The notes under the pieces are model-generated. The model did not search any database and was not told where the DNA came from. It saw only the letters and a program-made list of their open reading frames with translations. This document shows positions 34,589-43,034 of a stretch of 64,000 bases of DNA, piece by piece. Every line of letters starts with the position of its first letter. Position 1 is the stretch's first letter. The DNA lies in assembly GCF_900105155.1 (NCBI RefSeq), contig NZ_LT629762.1, positions 868,001-932,000 on the forward strand, given 5' to 3'. Position numbers and translations under genes: made by a program. The DNA comes from Pseudomonas prosekii (GTDB lineage: Bacteria > Pseudomonadota > Gammaproteobacteria > Pseudomonadales > Pseudomonadaceae).

Positions 34589-34720
34589 TGTAGCAGCTGG
34601 CGCAGCCTGCGTTCGGCTGCGCAGCAGTCGTGAATCGGGCGCCGCGCGGGGTCAGGCAGAATTCGTTCGCAGGTTTTGCGACTGCTTCGCAGCCGAACGC
34701 AGGCTTCGCCAGCTGCTACA
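34589..34720. repeat. REPIN, type III (TGTAGCAGCTGGCGAAGCCTG)
   Basis: A third REP class forms this inverted pair: TGTAGCAGCTGGCGCAGCCTGC on the left and GCAGGCTTCGCCAGCTGCTACA on the right, with GCGTTCGGCTGCG arms inside. The same class recurs at 49914. Together with the terminators and tRNAs that follow, it accounts for the 1-kb stretch without a protein gene up to rdgC. Confidence 0.88.
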
Positions 34721-34817
34721 GGTTTGCGGGGCGACTTGCCATTCCCTGTTCAACAGAAAGCCTATTCAGCCCAAAACCCGTAAAACCCAAACCCGTAAAA
34801 AAAAACCCCAGACAGCA

Positions 34818-34841
34818 AAAAGCCCGCATTTAGCGGGCTTT
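34818..34841 (-). terminator. Terminator of the left tRNA-Asp/Val unit
   Basis: The hairpin AAAGCCCGC-ATTTA-GCGGGCTTT lies downstream (minus strand) of the left tRNA pair, and the minus-strand RNA continues into a long T run (from GGGGTTTTTTTTTACGGG). It is a standard Rho-independent terminator. Confidence 0.88.
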
Positions 34842-34883
34842 CTGTGTGGTGACCTGGCGTTCAGCGTTCCAGGTTACCGAATA

Positions 34884-34960
34884 TGGCGCAGCGGACGGGA
34901 CTCGAACCCGCGACCCCCGGCGTGACAGGCCGGTATTCTAACCGACTGAACTACCGCTGC
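34884..34960 (-). tRNA. tRNA-Asp (GTC), left copy
   Basis: The 77-nt cloverleaf has acceptor stem GCAGCGG/CCGCTGC, discriminator G, encoded CCA, T-arm GGTTCGAGTCC and anticodon GTC (complement at 34924-34926). The sequence is identical to the right copy. Confidence 0.97.
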
Positions 34961-34975
34961 GCGTAGCGTTGAAAG

Positions 34976-35051
34976 TGGTGGGTGATGACGGGATCGAACC
35001 GCCGACATTCTGCTTGTAAGGCAGACGCTCTCCCAGCTGAGCTAATCACCC
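34976..35051 (-). tRNA. tRNA-Val (TAC), left copy
   Basis: The 76-nt cloverleaf has acceptor stem GGGTGAT/ATCACCC, discriminator A, encoded CCA, T-arm GGTTCGATCCC and anticodon TAC within CCTTACAAG. It is transcribed ahead of the Asp tRNA in the same unit. Upstream (minus strand) a CATAAT -10 element with a weak -35 suggests its own promoter. Confidence 0.97.
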
Positions 35052-35184
35052 TTTACCTTCGTTGCGGGGCGCATTATGCCACAAGTTTTCGTAACGTGTT
35101 GATTTAATTGAATAATTTTTCAAATAAATCCGAAAACCAGTGAAACGACACATCCCGCGGGAACAACAGACAAACAACAGACAG

Positions 35185-35212
35185 AAAAAAACCCGCGTGA
35201 GCGGGCTTTTCC
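35185..35212 (-). terminator. Terminator of the right tRNA-Asp/Val unit
   Basis: The hairpin CCCGC-GTGA-GCGGG, flanked by A-rich sequence on the left, gives a minus-strand T run (GCGGGTTTTTTTCTGTC). It matches the position of the terminator of the left unit. Confidence 0.85.
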
Positions 35213-35250
35213 GTGGTGACCTGGCGTTCAGCATTCCAGGTTACCGAATA

Positions 35251-35327
35251 TGGCGCAGCGGACGGGACTCGAACCCGCGACCCCCGGCGTGACAGGCCGG
35301 TATTCTAACCGACTGAACTACCGCTGC
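35251..35327 (-). tRNA. tRNA-Asp (GTC), right copy
   Basis: This copy is identical in sequence to the left one, including encoded CCA. Its 3' flank (gtggtgacctggcgttcagc) is also nearly the same as that of the left copy, so the duplication includes flanking DNA. Confidence 0.97.
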
Positions 35328-35346
35328 GCGTAACACTAAGAACGAA

Positions 35347-35422
35347 TGGTGGGTGATGACGGGATCGAACCGCCGACATTCTGCTTGTAAGGCAGACGCT
35401 CTCCCAGCTGAGCTAATCACCC
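35347..35422 (-). tRNA. tRNA-Val (TAC), right copy
   Basis: This copy is identical in sequence to the left one. It is the first gene of the right unit and sits 20 bp downstream of a strong promoter. Confidence 0.97.
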
Positions 35423-35442
35423 TTCGTTTCGGTGTGGCGCGC

Positions 35443-35471
35443 ATTCTACGGAGCACCCCCACCTCTGGCAA
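35443..35471 (-). promoter_or_regulatory. Sigma-70 promoter of the right tRNA unit
   Basis: On the minus strand TTGCCA (35471-35466) and TAGAAT (35448-35443) are separated by exactly 17 bp. A GC-rich discriminator (GCGCGCC) follows, as expected for growth-rate and ppGpp-controlled stable RNA promoters. Confidence 0.75.
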
Positions 35472-35581
35472 GCACTTTTTTAATTAATTTTCCGAGGCCT
35501 TCCAAAGGCTTAGAGAAGGGTTGGCCTATGGCGCCGCGAAGAGAATAATGCCCCCCTTTGTATAAAGGAGAGACTCGCCCC

Positions 35582-36502
35582 ATGTGGTTCAAAAACCTGC
35601 TTATCTATCGCCTGACCCAAGATCTGCCTTTTGATGCCGAGGCGTTGGAAACTGCACTGGCGACCAAACTGGCGCGTCCATGTGCAAGCCAGGAGTTGAC
35701 CACCTACGGTTTCGTCGCGCCATTCGGCAAGGGCGAAGATGCTCCGCTGGCGCACGTCAGTGGCGACTTCCTGTTGATCGCTGCACGTAAAGAAGAACGC
35801 ATTCTGCCGGGCAGCGTCGTGCGCGACGCGGTCAAGGAAAAGGTCGAAGAGATCGAAGCCACGCAAATGCGCAAGGTCTATAAAAAGGAACGCGACCAGA
35901 TCAAGGATGAAATCATCCTCGAATTCCTGCCGCGTGCCTTTATTCGTCGCTCGTCGACGTTTGCTGCGATTGCGCCGAAACAAGGCCTGATCCTGGTTAA
36001 CTCCGCCAGCCCGAAACGTGCCGAAGACTTGTTGTCGACGTTGCGTGAAGTGGTCGGCTCGCTGCCGGTGCGTCCGTTGACCGTGAAAATGGCCCCGACC
36101 GCCACCATGACTGACTGGGTCAAGACTCAGAAAGCCGCGGACGACTTCTTTGTATTGGACGAGTGCGAACTGCGCGACACCCACGAAGACGGCGGCATCG
36201 TGCGTTGCAAACGTCAGGACCTGACCAGCGAAGAAATCCAGCTGCACTTGAGCACCGGCAAAGTGGTGACGCAGCTGTCGCTGGCATGGCAGGACAAGTT
36301 GTCGTTCATGCTCGACGACAAAATGACCGTCAAGCGCCTGAAGTTCGAAGACCTGTTGCAGGATCAAGCGGAACAGGACGGCGGCGAAGAGGCCCTGGGC
36401 CAACTCGATGCCAGCTTCACCCTGATGATGCTGACCTTCGGCGACTTCCTGCCGGCGCTGGTTGAAGCGCTGGGCGGCGAAGAAACCCCGCAGGGTATCT
36501 AA
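35582..36502 (+). CDS. rdgC: Recombination-associated protein RdgC
   Basis: The 306-aa protein has the standard RdgC length and N-terminus [13 protein letters not shown]. RdgC forms ring-shaped dimers around DNA and limits RecA activity; it acts in the nucleoid. Recognisable stretches are [28 protein letters not shown] and [17 protein letters not shown]. The frame opens eight codons earlier, but the ATG at 35582 gives the family start and has AAAGGAGAGAC upstream. As I recall, it also follows the FKBP gene in P. aeruginosa (PA3262-PA3263). Confidence 0.96.
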   Translation: MWFKNLLIYRLTQDLPFDAEALETALATKLARPCASQELTTYGFVAPFGKGEDAPLAHVSGDFLLIAARKEERILPGSVVRDAVKEKVEEIEATQMRKVYKKERDQIKDEIILEFLPRAFIRRSSTFAAIAPKQGLILVNSASPKRAEDLLSTLREVVGSLPVRPLTVKMAPTATMTDWVKTQKAADDFFVLDECELRDTHEDGGIVRCKRQDLTSEEIQLHLSTGKVVTQLSLAWQDKLSFMLDDKMTVKRLKFEDLLQDQAEQDGGEEALGQLDASFTLMMLTFGDFLPALVEALGGEETPQGI

Positions 36503-36519
36503 AACCTGGTGACATCCAA

Positions 36520-36611
36520 CCTGTAGGAGTGAGCCTGCTCGCGATGAGGGACTGACATTCAACACACCTGTTGACTGAACATCCGCTATCGCGAGCAGGC
36601 TCACTCCTACA
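36520..36611. repeat. REPIN, type I
   Basis: Inverted REPs of the variant GTAGGAGTGAGCCTGCTCGCG have their CTGTAGG ends outermost. The REPIN lies between rdgC and the symporter gene. Confidence 0.9.
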
Positions 36612-36652
36612 TTTGGTTTTGTGCTGCTACTAAATAAAAAAAGGATCGGGCC

Positions 36653-37618
36653 ATGCGCGCACTCGCCGCTTTAAGCCGCTTCGTCGGCAACACTTTCGCT
36701 TACTGGGTGCTGATTTTCGCCGTTCTGGCATTCCTGCAACCGGCGTGGTTCATCGGCCTGAAAGGCGCCATCGTGCCGCTGCTGGGGCTGGTGATGTTCG
36801 GCATGGGCCTGACCCTCAAACTCGAAGACTTCGCCGAAGTCGCCCGCCATCCGTGGCGCGTGGCGTTGGGCGTGGTCGCACATTTCGTGATCATGCCCGG
36901 TATGGCGTGGTTGCTTTGCCAGGTATTTCACCTGCCGCCGGAGATCGCCGTCGGGGTGATTCTGGTCGGCTGCTGCCCAAGCGGCACTTCGTCGAACGTG
37001 ATGACCTGGCTGGCGCGCGGCGACCTGGCGTTATCGGTGGCCATCGCCGCCGTCACCACCCTCCTCGCCCCGCTGCTGACGCCGGCGCTGATCTGGCTGC
37101 TGGCCTCGGCGTGGTTGCCGGTTTCGTTCATGGAACTGTTCTGGTCGATCCTGCAAGTGGTGTTGTTGCCGATCATCCTCGGCGTCGTCGCGCAGCGGAT
37201 CCTCGGCGACAAGGTTCGCCACGCCGTGGAAGTGTTGCCGCTGGTGTCGGTGGTCAGCATTGTGATCATCGTCGCGGCAGTGGTCGCGGCCAGTCAGGCG
37301 AAAATCGCCGAGTCCGGGCTGTTGATCATGGCGGTGGTGATGCTGCACAACAGCTTCGGTTACTTGCTCGGCTACTTCACCGGGCGCCTGTTCAAACTGC
37401 CGCTGCCACAGCGTAAATCGCTGGCTCTGGAAGTCGGCATGCAGAACTCGGGGTTGGGCGCCGCGCTGGCCAGTGCGCACTTCTCGCCGCTGGCGGCGGT
37501 GCCGAGCGCGCTGTTCAGTGTGTGGCACAACATTTCCGGGGCGTTGCTCTCGACTTATTTCCGTCGCATGAGCGAGAAAGAAGATCGCGAAACCGCTGCG
37601 CGGCAAGCCACCGAGTAA
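36653..37618 (+). CDS. Bile acid:sodium symporter (BASS) family transporter
   Basis: The 321-aa protein has nine to ten membrane helices and the BASS signature regions LVMFGMGLTLKLEDF (about residues 44-58), VGCCPSGTSSNVMTWLARGD (about 102-121) and LEVGMQNSGLGAALA (about 261-275), which line the sodium and substrate sites. In bacteria this family imports organic anions such as pantoate or keto acids with sodium. A specific substrate cannot be assigned. AAAAAGGATC precedes the ATG. Confidence 0.92.
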   Translation: MRALAALSRFVGNTFAYWVLIFAVLAFLQPAWFIGLKGAIVPLLGLVMFGMGLTLKLEDFAEVARHPWRVALGVVAHFVIMPGMAWLLCQVFHLPPEIAVGVILVGCCPSGTSSNVMTWLARGDLALSVAIAAVTTLLAPLLTPALIWLLASAWLPVSFMELFWSILQVVLLPIILGVVAQRILGDKVRHAVEVLPLVSVVSIVIIVAAVVAASQAKIAESGLLIMAVVMLHNSFGYLLGYFTGRLFKLPLPQRKSLALEVGMQNSGLGAALASAHFSPLAAVPSALFSVWHNISGALLSTYFRRMSEKEDRETAARQATE

Positions 37619-37663
37619 GCGCCGAACTTGATCCCCGGATTAATGCTGGGCACTATTGCCCAA

Positions 37664-37714
37664 CGCGAGGACGACCTTGCGACTCGATTGAGTCATTAAT
37701 CTGGGGACGACCCC
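37664..37714 (+). promoter_or_regulatory. Guanidine-II riboswitch (mini-ykkC)
   Basis: Two hairpins each carry an ACGA tetraloop, the defining feature of guanidine-II aptamers: CGCGAGG-ACGA-CCTTGCG (37664-37681) and GGGG-ACGA-CCCC (37703-37714). A linker of about 21 nt with its own weak hairpin (GACTCGATTGAGTC) separates them. The second stem ends 10-15 bp before the GGAGG of sugE, so guanidinium binding probably exposes the ribosome-binding site. The downstream gene is the expected guanidinium exporter. Confidence 0.88.
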
Positions 37715-37735
37715 GTCAATCGATGGAGGTCTCGC

Positions 37736-38050
37736 ATGTTCTGGATCATTCTGTTTTTCGCTGGCCTGTTTGAAGTCGGCTGGGCCGTTGGCCTGAAATA
37801 CACCGACGGCTTCAGCCGCCCTCTCCCTACCGTATTAACCGTTGGCGCCATGGTGATCAGCCTGGGTTTGCTCGGTCTCGCCGTGAAGGAATTGCCACTG
37901 GGCACCGCCTACGCGATCTGGACTGGCGTCGGCGCGGTGGGCACGGTAATCGCCGGGATCATTCTGTTTGGCGAATCCATGGCGCTGTTTCGGTTGGCCA
38001 GCGTGGCGCTGATTATCGCCGGGTTGGTTGGGCTGAAGATTAGCGCCTAG
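37736..38050 (+). CDS. sugE: SMR-family guanidinium exporter SugE/Gdx
   Basis: The 104-aa protein has four membrane helices with the SMR-conserved Glu13 in [20 protein letters not shown], and the SugE/Gdx-type stretches [20 protein letters not shown] and GIILFGE. Gdx proteins work as antiparallel dimers and exchange guanidinium for protons; some also carry quaternary ammonium compounds. The guanidine-II riboswitch in its leader supports the guanidinium role. GGAGG lies nine bases before the ATG. Confidence 0.94.
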   Translation: MFWIILFFAGLFEVGWAVGLKYTDGFSRPLPTVLTVGAMVISLGLLGLAVKELPLGTAYAIWTGVGAVGTVIAGIILFGESMALFRLASVALIIAGLVGLKISA

Positions 38051-38060
38051 CCATTAGATG

Positions 38061-38148
38061 GCCTTCGCGGGCAAGCCTCGCTCCTACAGGTTCGCGCATC
38101 AGACGCGAACAATCCCGTACCTGTAGGAGCGAGGCTTGCCCGCGAAGA
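38061..38148. repeat. REPIN, type I, inverted topology
   Basis: Here the GCGAAG ends point outward and the CCTACAGG ends inward, the reverse of most type I REPINs in the window. It lies between two convergent genes (sugE and the MFS-acyltransferase gene). Confidence 0.9.
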
Positions 38149-38166
38149 GTCCATCCAATTCACCCA

Positions 38167-40041
38167 CTACCTGACGCTGCCGCGCAACTCCCCCACCAAC
38201 ACCTGCAGTTTCGCCGGCTCAGCCACTTCCACCGCCACTGCCGGCCCCGCCACGATCGTTACCCGCGACCACAACCGACGAAACAGCCCTTTGCCCGGAT
38301 CGCGACTGAAGAAACTCCCCCACAACCCTTGCAACGCCAGCGGAATCACCGGCACCGGCGTCTCTTCGAGAATCCGCGTCAGCCCGCCGCGAAACTCATT
38401 GATCTCGCCGTCAGCAGTCAACTTGCCCTCGGGGAAGATGCACACCAGCTCGCCATCCTTCAGATATTGGGCGATGCGCGTGAAGGCCTTTTCGTAGATT
38501 TGAATGTCTTCGTTGCGCCCGGCGATAGGAATAGTCCCGGCGGTGCGGAAGATAAAGTTCAGCACCGGCAAGTTGTAGATTTTGTAATACATCACAAAGC
38601 GAATCGGCCTACGCACCGCGCCGCCAATCAGCAGCGCATCCACAAACGAAACGTGGTTGCACACCAGCAGCGCCGCGCCTTCATCGGGAATCAGATCGAG
38701 ATTGCGGTGCTCGACGCGGTACATGGAATGGCTGAGCAGCCAGATCATGAAACGCATGCTGAACTCGGGAACGATGCTGAAGATGTAGGCGTTGACGCCG
38801 ATGTTCAGCACCGACACCACCAGAAACAGCTGCGGAATCGACAGTTTGACCATGCTCAACAGCACGATCGAGACAATCGCCGACACCACCATAAACAGCG
38901 CATTGAGAATGTTGTTTGCGGCAATTACCCGCGCGCGTTCGTTCTCGGCGGTGCGCGACTGGATCAGCGCGTACAGCGGCACGATGTAGAAACCACCGAA
39001 AACCCCGAGCCCGAGGATGTCGATCAGCACCAGCCAGGTGTGGCCGAAACCGAGGACTTCGAGCCAGCCGTGGCCGGTGACGCTGTCGGGAATTCCGCCG
39101 GAATGCCACCACAACAGCAGCCCAAACACGGTCAGGCCAAACGAGCCGAACGGCACCAGACCAATTTCGACTTTGCGCCCGGAGAGCTTTTCGCAAAGCA
39201 TCGAACCGAGGGCGATGCCAACCGAGAACACGGTGAGAATCAGCGTCACCACGGTTTCGTCGCCGTGCATCCATTCCTTGGCGTAGGCCGGGATTTGCGT
39301 CAGGTAAATCGCCCCGACAAACCAGAACCATGAATTGCCGACAATCGAACGCGACACCGCAGGCGTCTGCCCCAGACCGAGCTTCAGCGTGGCCCACGAC
39401 TGGGTAAAAATGTTCCAGTTCAGGCGCATTTCCGGCGACGCGGCGGCGGCGCGCGGGATGCTGCGGCTAGCGAGGTAACCGAGCACCGCGATGCCGATGA
39501 TCGCCGTCGACACAATCGGTGCGTAGTGCCCCGACGACATCATGATCCCGGCGCCGATGGTCCCGGCGAGAATCGCCAGGAACGTGCCCATTTCCACCAG
39601 GCCGTTGCCGCCGACCAGCTCTTCTTCATGCAGCGCTTGCGGCAGGATCGAGTATTTCACCGGTCCGAACAGCGCCGAGTGAGTGCCCATGGCAAACAGC
39701 GCCACCAGCATCAGCGACAGGTGATCGAACATGAAACCGACCGCGCCGACCGCCATGATCGCGATTTCGCCGAGCTTGATCAGCCGGATCAGCGCGTCCT
39801 TGGCGAATTTCTCGCCGAACTGCCCGGCCAGCGCCGAGAACAGAAAAAACGGCAGGATAAACAGCAACGCGCACAAATTGACCCAGATCGAACGGTCACC
39901 GTCGATGGTCAATTTGTACAGAATGGCGAGGATCAGCGACTGCTTAAAGATGTTGTCGTTGAACGCCCCAAGGGACTGTGTCACGAAAAACGGCAGGAAA
40001 CGCCGGGTGCGAAGCAGGCTGAATTGTGAGGGATGACTCAT
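38167..40041 (-). CDS. MFS transporter-acyltransferase fusion (LplT/PlsC-like)
   Basis: The 624-aa protein joins an LplT-like lysophospholipid MFS transporter (about residues 10-410, twelve helices) to a PlsC-type glycerophospholipid acyltransferase (about 430-615). The acyltransferase motifs are NHVSFVD (HX4D), IPIAGRNED, and FPEGKLTADGEI. Unlike full LplT-Aas fusions, there is no C-terminal AMP-dependent acyl-ligase domain. It probably flips lysophospholipids inward and reacylates them. The start at 40041 (MSHPSQFSLLRTRRF) is preferred over an upstream opening at 40119. As I recall, P. aeruginosa PA3267 is of the same kind. Confidence 0.9.
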   Translation of the reverse strand: MSHPSQFSLLRTRRFLPFFVTQSLGAFNDNIFKQSLILAILYKLTIDGDRSIWVNLCALLFILPFFLFSALAGQFGEKFAKDALIRLIKLGEIAIMAVGAVGFMFDHLSLMLVALFAMGTHSALFGPVKYSILPQALHEEELVGGNGLVEMGTFLAILAGTIGAGIMMSSGHYAPIVSTAIIGIAVLGYLASRSIPRAAAASPEMRLNWNIFTQSWATLKLGLGQTPAVSRSIVGNSWFWFVGAIYLTQIPAYAKEWMHGDETVVTLILTVFSVGIALGSMLCEKLSGRKVEIGLVPFGSFGLTVFGLLLWWHSGGIPDSVTGHGWLEVLGFGHTWLVLIDILGLGVFGGFYIVPLYALIQSRTAENERARVIAANNILNALFMVVSAIVSIVLLSMVKLSIPQLFLVVSVLNIGVNAYIFSIVPEFSMRFMIWLLSHSMYRVEHRNLDLIPDEGAALLVCNHVSFVDALLIGGAVRRPIRFVMYYKIYNLPVLNFIFRTAGTIPIAGRNEDIQIYEKAFTRIAQYLKDGELVCIFPEGKLTADGEINEFRGGLTRILEETPVPVIPLALQGLWGSFFSRDPGKGLFRRLWSRVTIVAGPAVAVEVAEPAKLQVLVGELRGSVR

Positions 40042-40140
40042 CTTCCGTGTGTCCCTGATGTTGGCTAAAGAGTGGCGATGCAGGCTGTTATTGGAATACC
40101 GCACGCCGATCCAGGCCACACATTACCTAAACTTTGCCGG

Positions 40141-41337
40141 TTATTGCTTTAATCCTGCAATGCACGGCGAGACAAACAGCTCGCCGCGCCACGCGCCTTG
40201 CACGGTGCGCTTGCCGACGATCAGCCACATCACTGCCAACAACCCGACCAACGCGCAGCCAAACACACTGAAAAATGTCAGGTTAAGCGTGCTCGCCAGT
40301 CGCAGCGTCGCCAGCGAACACACGCCCAACGGGAAGGTAAAACCCCACCAGCCGAGGTTGAACGGGATGCCTGCGCGCAGGTAACGGGCGGTGATCAGCA
40401 GCGCAATCAGCATCCACCACAGCCCAAAACCCCATAACGTGATCCCGGCCACCAGCCCCAGCCCTTCGGCGATTTCGCCAATGCCTGGCATACCGTTGGC
40501 AGCGAAGATCGCCGGGGCATCGGCGCCGAGCAGCAACATGCCCAGTGCGCCGGTGCCGATTGGGCCGAGCGCCAGCCAACTCGACGCTGCCATGCTTTCG
40601 TGCGGGAGTTTATGCAGGGCCATGCGCAGCAACAGGATTGTCAGAATGCTGAACGCCACGGGTAGGGAAAATGCCCACAGTACGTAGCTCGTCACCAGCA
40701 TCACCAGTTGCGAATGCGCCTCGGCGAGGTGCGGCGCCAGCAGCCCACCGCTGGCCGCTGCAACTTCTGCGGCGACCACTGGCAACAGCCAAACGGCCGT
40801 CATCTGGTCGATGCTGTGTTCCTGGCGGGTGAACATCATGTACGGAATCAACACGCCGCAGGCCAGCGACATCGTCACGTCCAGCCACCACAGCACTTCG
40901 GCGACAGCAATCACGCCATCGCCCCAACGCGGCAAACCGAACAGCAGGAAGCCATTGATGATGGTCGCCAAACCCATCGGGATCGTGCCGAAGAACATTG
41001 AAACCGTGGAGTGGCCGAAAATTCGCCGCGCTTCATCAAAGAACAGCACCCAGCGTGCGGCGTACACAGCGCTGAACAACACGAACAGCACAATGTTGAA
41101 CAGCCACAGACCTTCGGCGACCATGTGCAGCGCGGGATTGGCGCCGGGCAATTGCGCCAGCGCCAAGGCGAGCACGCCGGTGCCCATGGTCGCGGCGAAC
41201 CAGTTCGGGGTGAACTGGCGGATCGCTTCCAAGGGACGCGGCAAATGGCTGAAAGGTTTGAAGCTGGGCTTGCTGGCCTTGGAGCAATCAGTTCTGGGGC
41301 TGATAGTTTCGGGGCAAATAGTATCGGGGCGATTCAT
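40141..41337 (-). CDS. TDT-family transporter (tellurite-resistance/dicarboxylate, SLAC1-like)
   Basis: The 398-aa protein has a hydrophilic N-terminus of about 40 residues and then ten membrane helices. The family start NWFAATMGTGVLALALAQLPG is at about residues 45-65, and SMFFGTIPMGLATIINGFLL follows at about 112-131. The family includes TehA, plant SLAC1 anion channels and malic-acid or sulfite exporters. Sulfite or organic acid export is a reasonable guess but not shown. The ATG lies beside a stretch of short repeats. Confidence 0.88.
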   Translation of the reverse strand: MNRPDTICPETISPRTDCSKASKPSFKPFSHLPRPLEAIRQFTPNWFAATMGTGVLALALAQLPGANPALHMVAEGLWLFNIVLFVLFSAVYAARWVLFFDEARRIFGHSTVSMFFGTIPMGLATIINGFLLFGLPRWGDGVIAVAEVLWWLDVTMSLACGVLIPYMMFTRQEHSIDQMTAVWLLPVVAAEVAAASGGLLAPHLAEAHSQLVMLVTSYVLWAFSLPVAFSILTILLLRMALHKLPHESMAASSWLALGPIGTGALGMLLLGADAPAIFAANGMPGIGEIAEGLGLVAGITLWGFGLWWMLIALLITARYLRAGIPFNLGWWGFTFPLGVCSLATLRLASTLNLTFFSVFGCALVGLLAVMWLIVGKRTVQGAWRGELFVSPCIAGLKQ

Positions 41338-41419
41338 GGCGAACTCCTGTCCTCTGATGAGGTAGAGCCCATGATAGAAGCCAATCGAATATCTATATAA
41401 CGGGGAATATCTCTAACTG

Positions 41420-41466
41420 TTATCTGCTTTACAGATAAGTAGTGTAGATATGTAGTGCAGATACAG
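41420..41466. promoter_or_regulatory. Palindrome and 13-bp direct repeat upstream of the TDT transporter gene
   Basis: TTATCTG-CTTTA-CAGATAA (41420-41438) is a perfect inverted repeat, followed by two copies of AGTG(T/C)AGATA(T/C) in tandem (41441-41466). The sequence is AT-rich and precedes the TDT gene on the minus strand, so it may hold its promoter and an operator. Confidence 0.4.
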
Positions 41467-41467
41467 G

Positions 41468-41779
41468 TCAGACGCTGCCCTCGGTTTCGATCACCAGAAT
41501 CCGCGCCGCGCCCAGTGGATGTGCGACATGCTCGGTGCCGACCGAGGCGTAGAAAATATCGCCGACATCGAGCAACGTCTGCTGCTCCACGCCCTCCTCG
41601 CGATAATGCATGCGCACCTGGCCATCAAGCACCACGAACACTTCTTCGCCATCGTTGACGTGCCATTTGTACGGCTGATCAGTCCAGTGCAAACGCGTGG
41701 TGATGCCGTTCATGTTGGCGATGTCCAGCGCGCCCCAGGCACGCTCGGCGGTGAAAGATTTACTGCGGATGATTTTCAT
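41468..41779 (-). CDS. Cupin-domain protein (103 aa)
   Basis: A single-domain cupin starts MKIIRSKSFTAERAWGALD. The double-stranded beta-helix motifs read WHVNDGEEVFVVLDGQ (about residues 39-54) and GDIFYASVGTEHVAHP (about 73-88), supplying the usual His/Glu metal-binding set. The long upstream frame (to 41998) overlaps the MFS gene antisense and is not used; the ATG at 41779 gives a typical small cupin. The reaction is unknown; such proteins often bind sugars or act as isomerases or sensors. Confidence 0.85.
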   Translation of the reverse strand: MKIIRSKSFTAERAWGALDIANMNGITTRLHWTDQPYKWHVNDGEEVFVVLDGQVRMHYREEGVEQQTLLDVGDIFYASVGTEHVAHPLGAARILVIETEGSV

Positions 41780-41838
41780 GGGCCGGTCCGTCGAATAGTG
41801 GCGAGAGGCTAGGAATTGTGGCGAGGCAAGGCTAGCGA

Positions 41839-43032
41839 TCATTGACCGTTGGCGCCACAGACTTTCAGCGAGCGCTCGCGCAGCAACGCCAGCAGCGCGC
41901 CGACGGCCAGGATGATCAGCACCGTGCCATAACCATCGGTGGTGGCGATCAGGCCGAAGCTGCGGACCAGGCTCCCGGCGAGCAAGGACGGCAAGCAAAA
42001 CGCCAGGTAGCTCAGCACGTAAAACGCCGACATCAAACCCGCCCGCTCATGCGGCAAGGCCAGCGGTACGAGGCTGCGCACAGCGCCGAGGAAACCTGCG
42101 CCAAATCCGCAGCCGGCGAGCAATGTGCCGATGAAAAACAGCACGAGGCTGGCGCTGTGCACGGCGATCAGGATCAGCGCCACCCCGGCCGGCAGCAAAC
42201 TGGCGCCGAGGCGCAGCACTTTGTCCGCCGGGTGATTGCGCAAGGTGTAGATCATCAGCGCACCGGTCACGGTCAGCGCGGCAACGGTGGCGCCGCCGAT
42301 CAGGTTCGACGTCGAGCCCGTCGCCGTGTGCACCAGCGAGGGCGCCAACGAGGCGAAGAATCCGCCGAGCGCCCAGACCGCGGTGTTGATGGGCAGCACC
42401 GACCACAAAGTCCGCCGCACTTGCACCGGCACATGCAAGGTCGGACGCAGCGACGCCCACGCACCCGGCAGGCGGCTGACGCTTTCCGGCAGGCGCCAGA
42501 CGTACAGCGCTTGCAGCGCAAACAACCCGAACAGCAGCCAAAACGTCAGTTGCAACGGCAACGGCGCAAATTCGGCGAGCAAGCCGCAACCCATCGCGCC
42601 GACGGCCATACCCAGCAAGGGCGCGACGCTGTTGACCAGCGGCCCTTGCTGGCGGTCGGTGTCGAGCAGCGCGGCGCTCAACACCGCCGTGGCCATGCCA
42701 GTGGCGAACCCCTGAAGCACACGGGCGCTGATCAGCCACGCGACGCTGTCGGCGTTGATAAACAGCAGCATCGCCAACATGTTGAGTAACACAGCGGTGA
42801 AAATCACCGGTTTGCGTCCCAGGTGATCCGAGAGCGAACCGACCGTCAGCAATGCCGCCAGCAGACTCAAGGCGTAGACGCCGAAAATCAGCGTCAGGGT
42901 TGCCGCCGAAAATTGCAGCTGTTGCTGATACAAGTGATACAACGGCGTCGGCGCCGTGGACGCGGCGAGAAAACTCAGTAACGTGACCGCCAGAAACCAC
43001 AGGCTGACAAGGTTTGATGTTGGATGAGACAT
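41839..43032 (-). CDS. MFS transporter (drug-efflux type)
   Basis: The 397-aa protein has twelve predicted helices and the MFS motif A in GSLSDHLGRKPVIF (about residues 65-78), plus ARVLQGFATGMATAVLS (about 103-119), characteristic of DHA1-type efflux carriers. It is divergent from a TetR-family gene, the usual arrangement for a repressor-controlled exporter. The ATG at 43032 has GGAG eight bases upstream, inside the right-hand arm of a long inverted repeat that may control translation or transcription. The substrate is unknown. Confidence 0.9.
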   Translation of the reverse strand: MSHPTSNLVSLWFLAVTLLSFLAASTAPTPLYHLYQQQLQFSAATLTLIFGVYALSLLAALLTVGSLSDHLGRKPVIFTAVLLNMLAMLLFINADSVAWLISARVLQGFATGMATAVLSAALLDTDRQQGPLVNSVAPLLGMAVGAMGCGLLAEFAPLPLQLTFWLLFGLFALQALYVWRLPESVSRLPGAWASLRPTLHVPVQVRRTLWSVLPINTAVWALGGFFASLAPSLVHTATGSTSNLIGGATVAALTVTGALMIYTLRNHPADKVLRLGASLLPAGVALILIAVHSASLVLFFIGTLLAGCGFGAGFLGAVRSLVPLALPHERAGLMSAFYVLSYLAFCLPSLLAGSLVRSFGLIATTDGYGTVLIILAVGALLALLRERSLKVCGANGQ

Positions 43033-43034
43033 GG

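Noticed and set aside
34884..35422. Duplicated tRNA genes considered as attachment sites of an integrated element
   Set aside because: There is no integrase or cargo between them, both tRNA copies are complete, and each has its own terminator, so a simple duplication explains the pattern.
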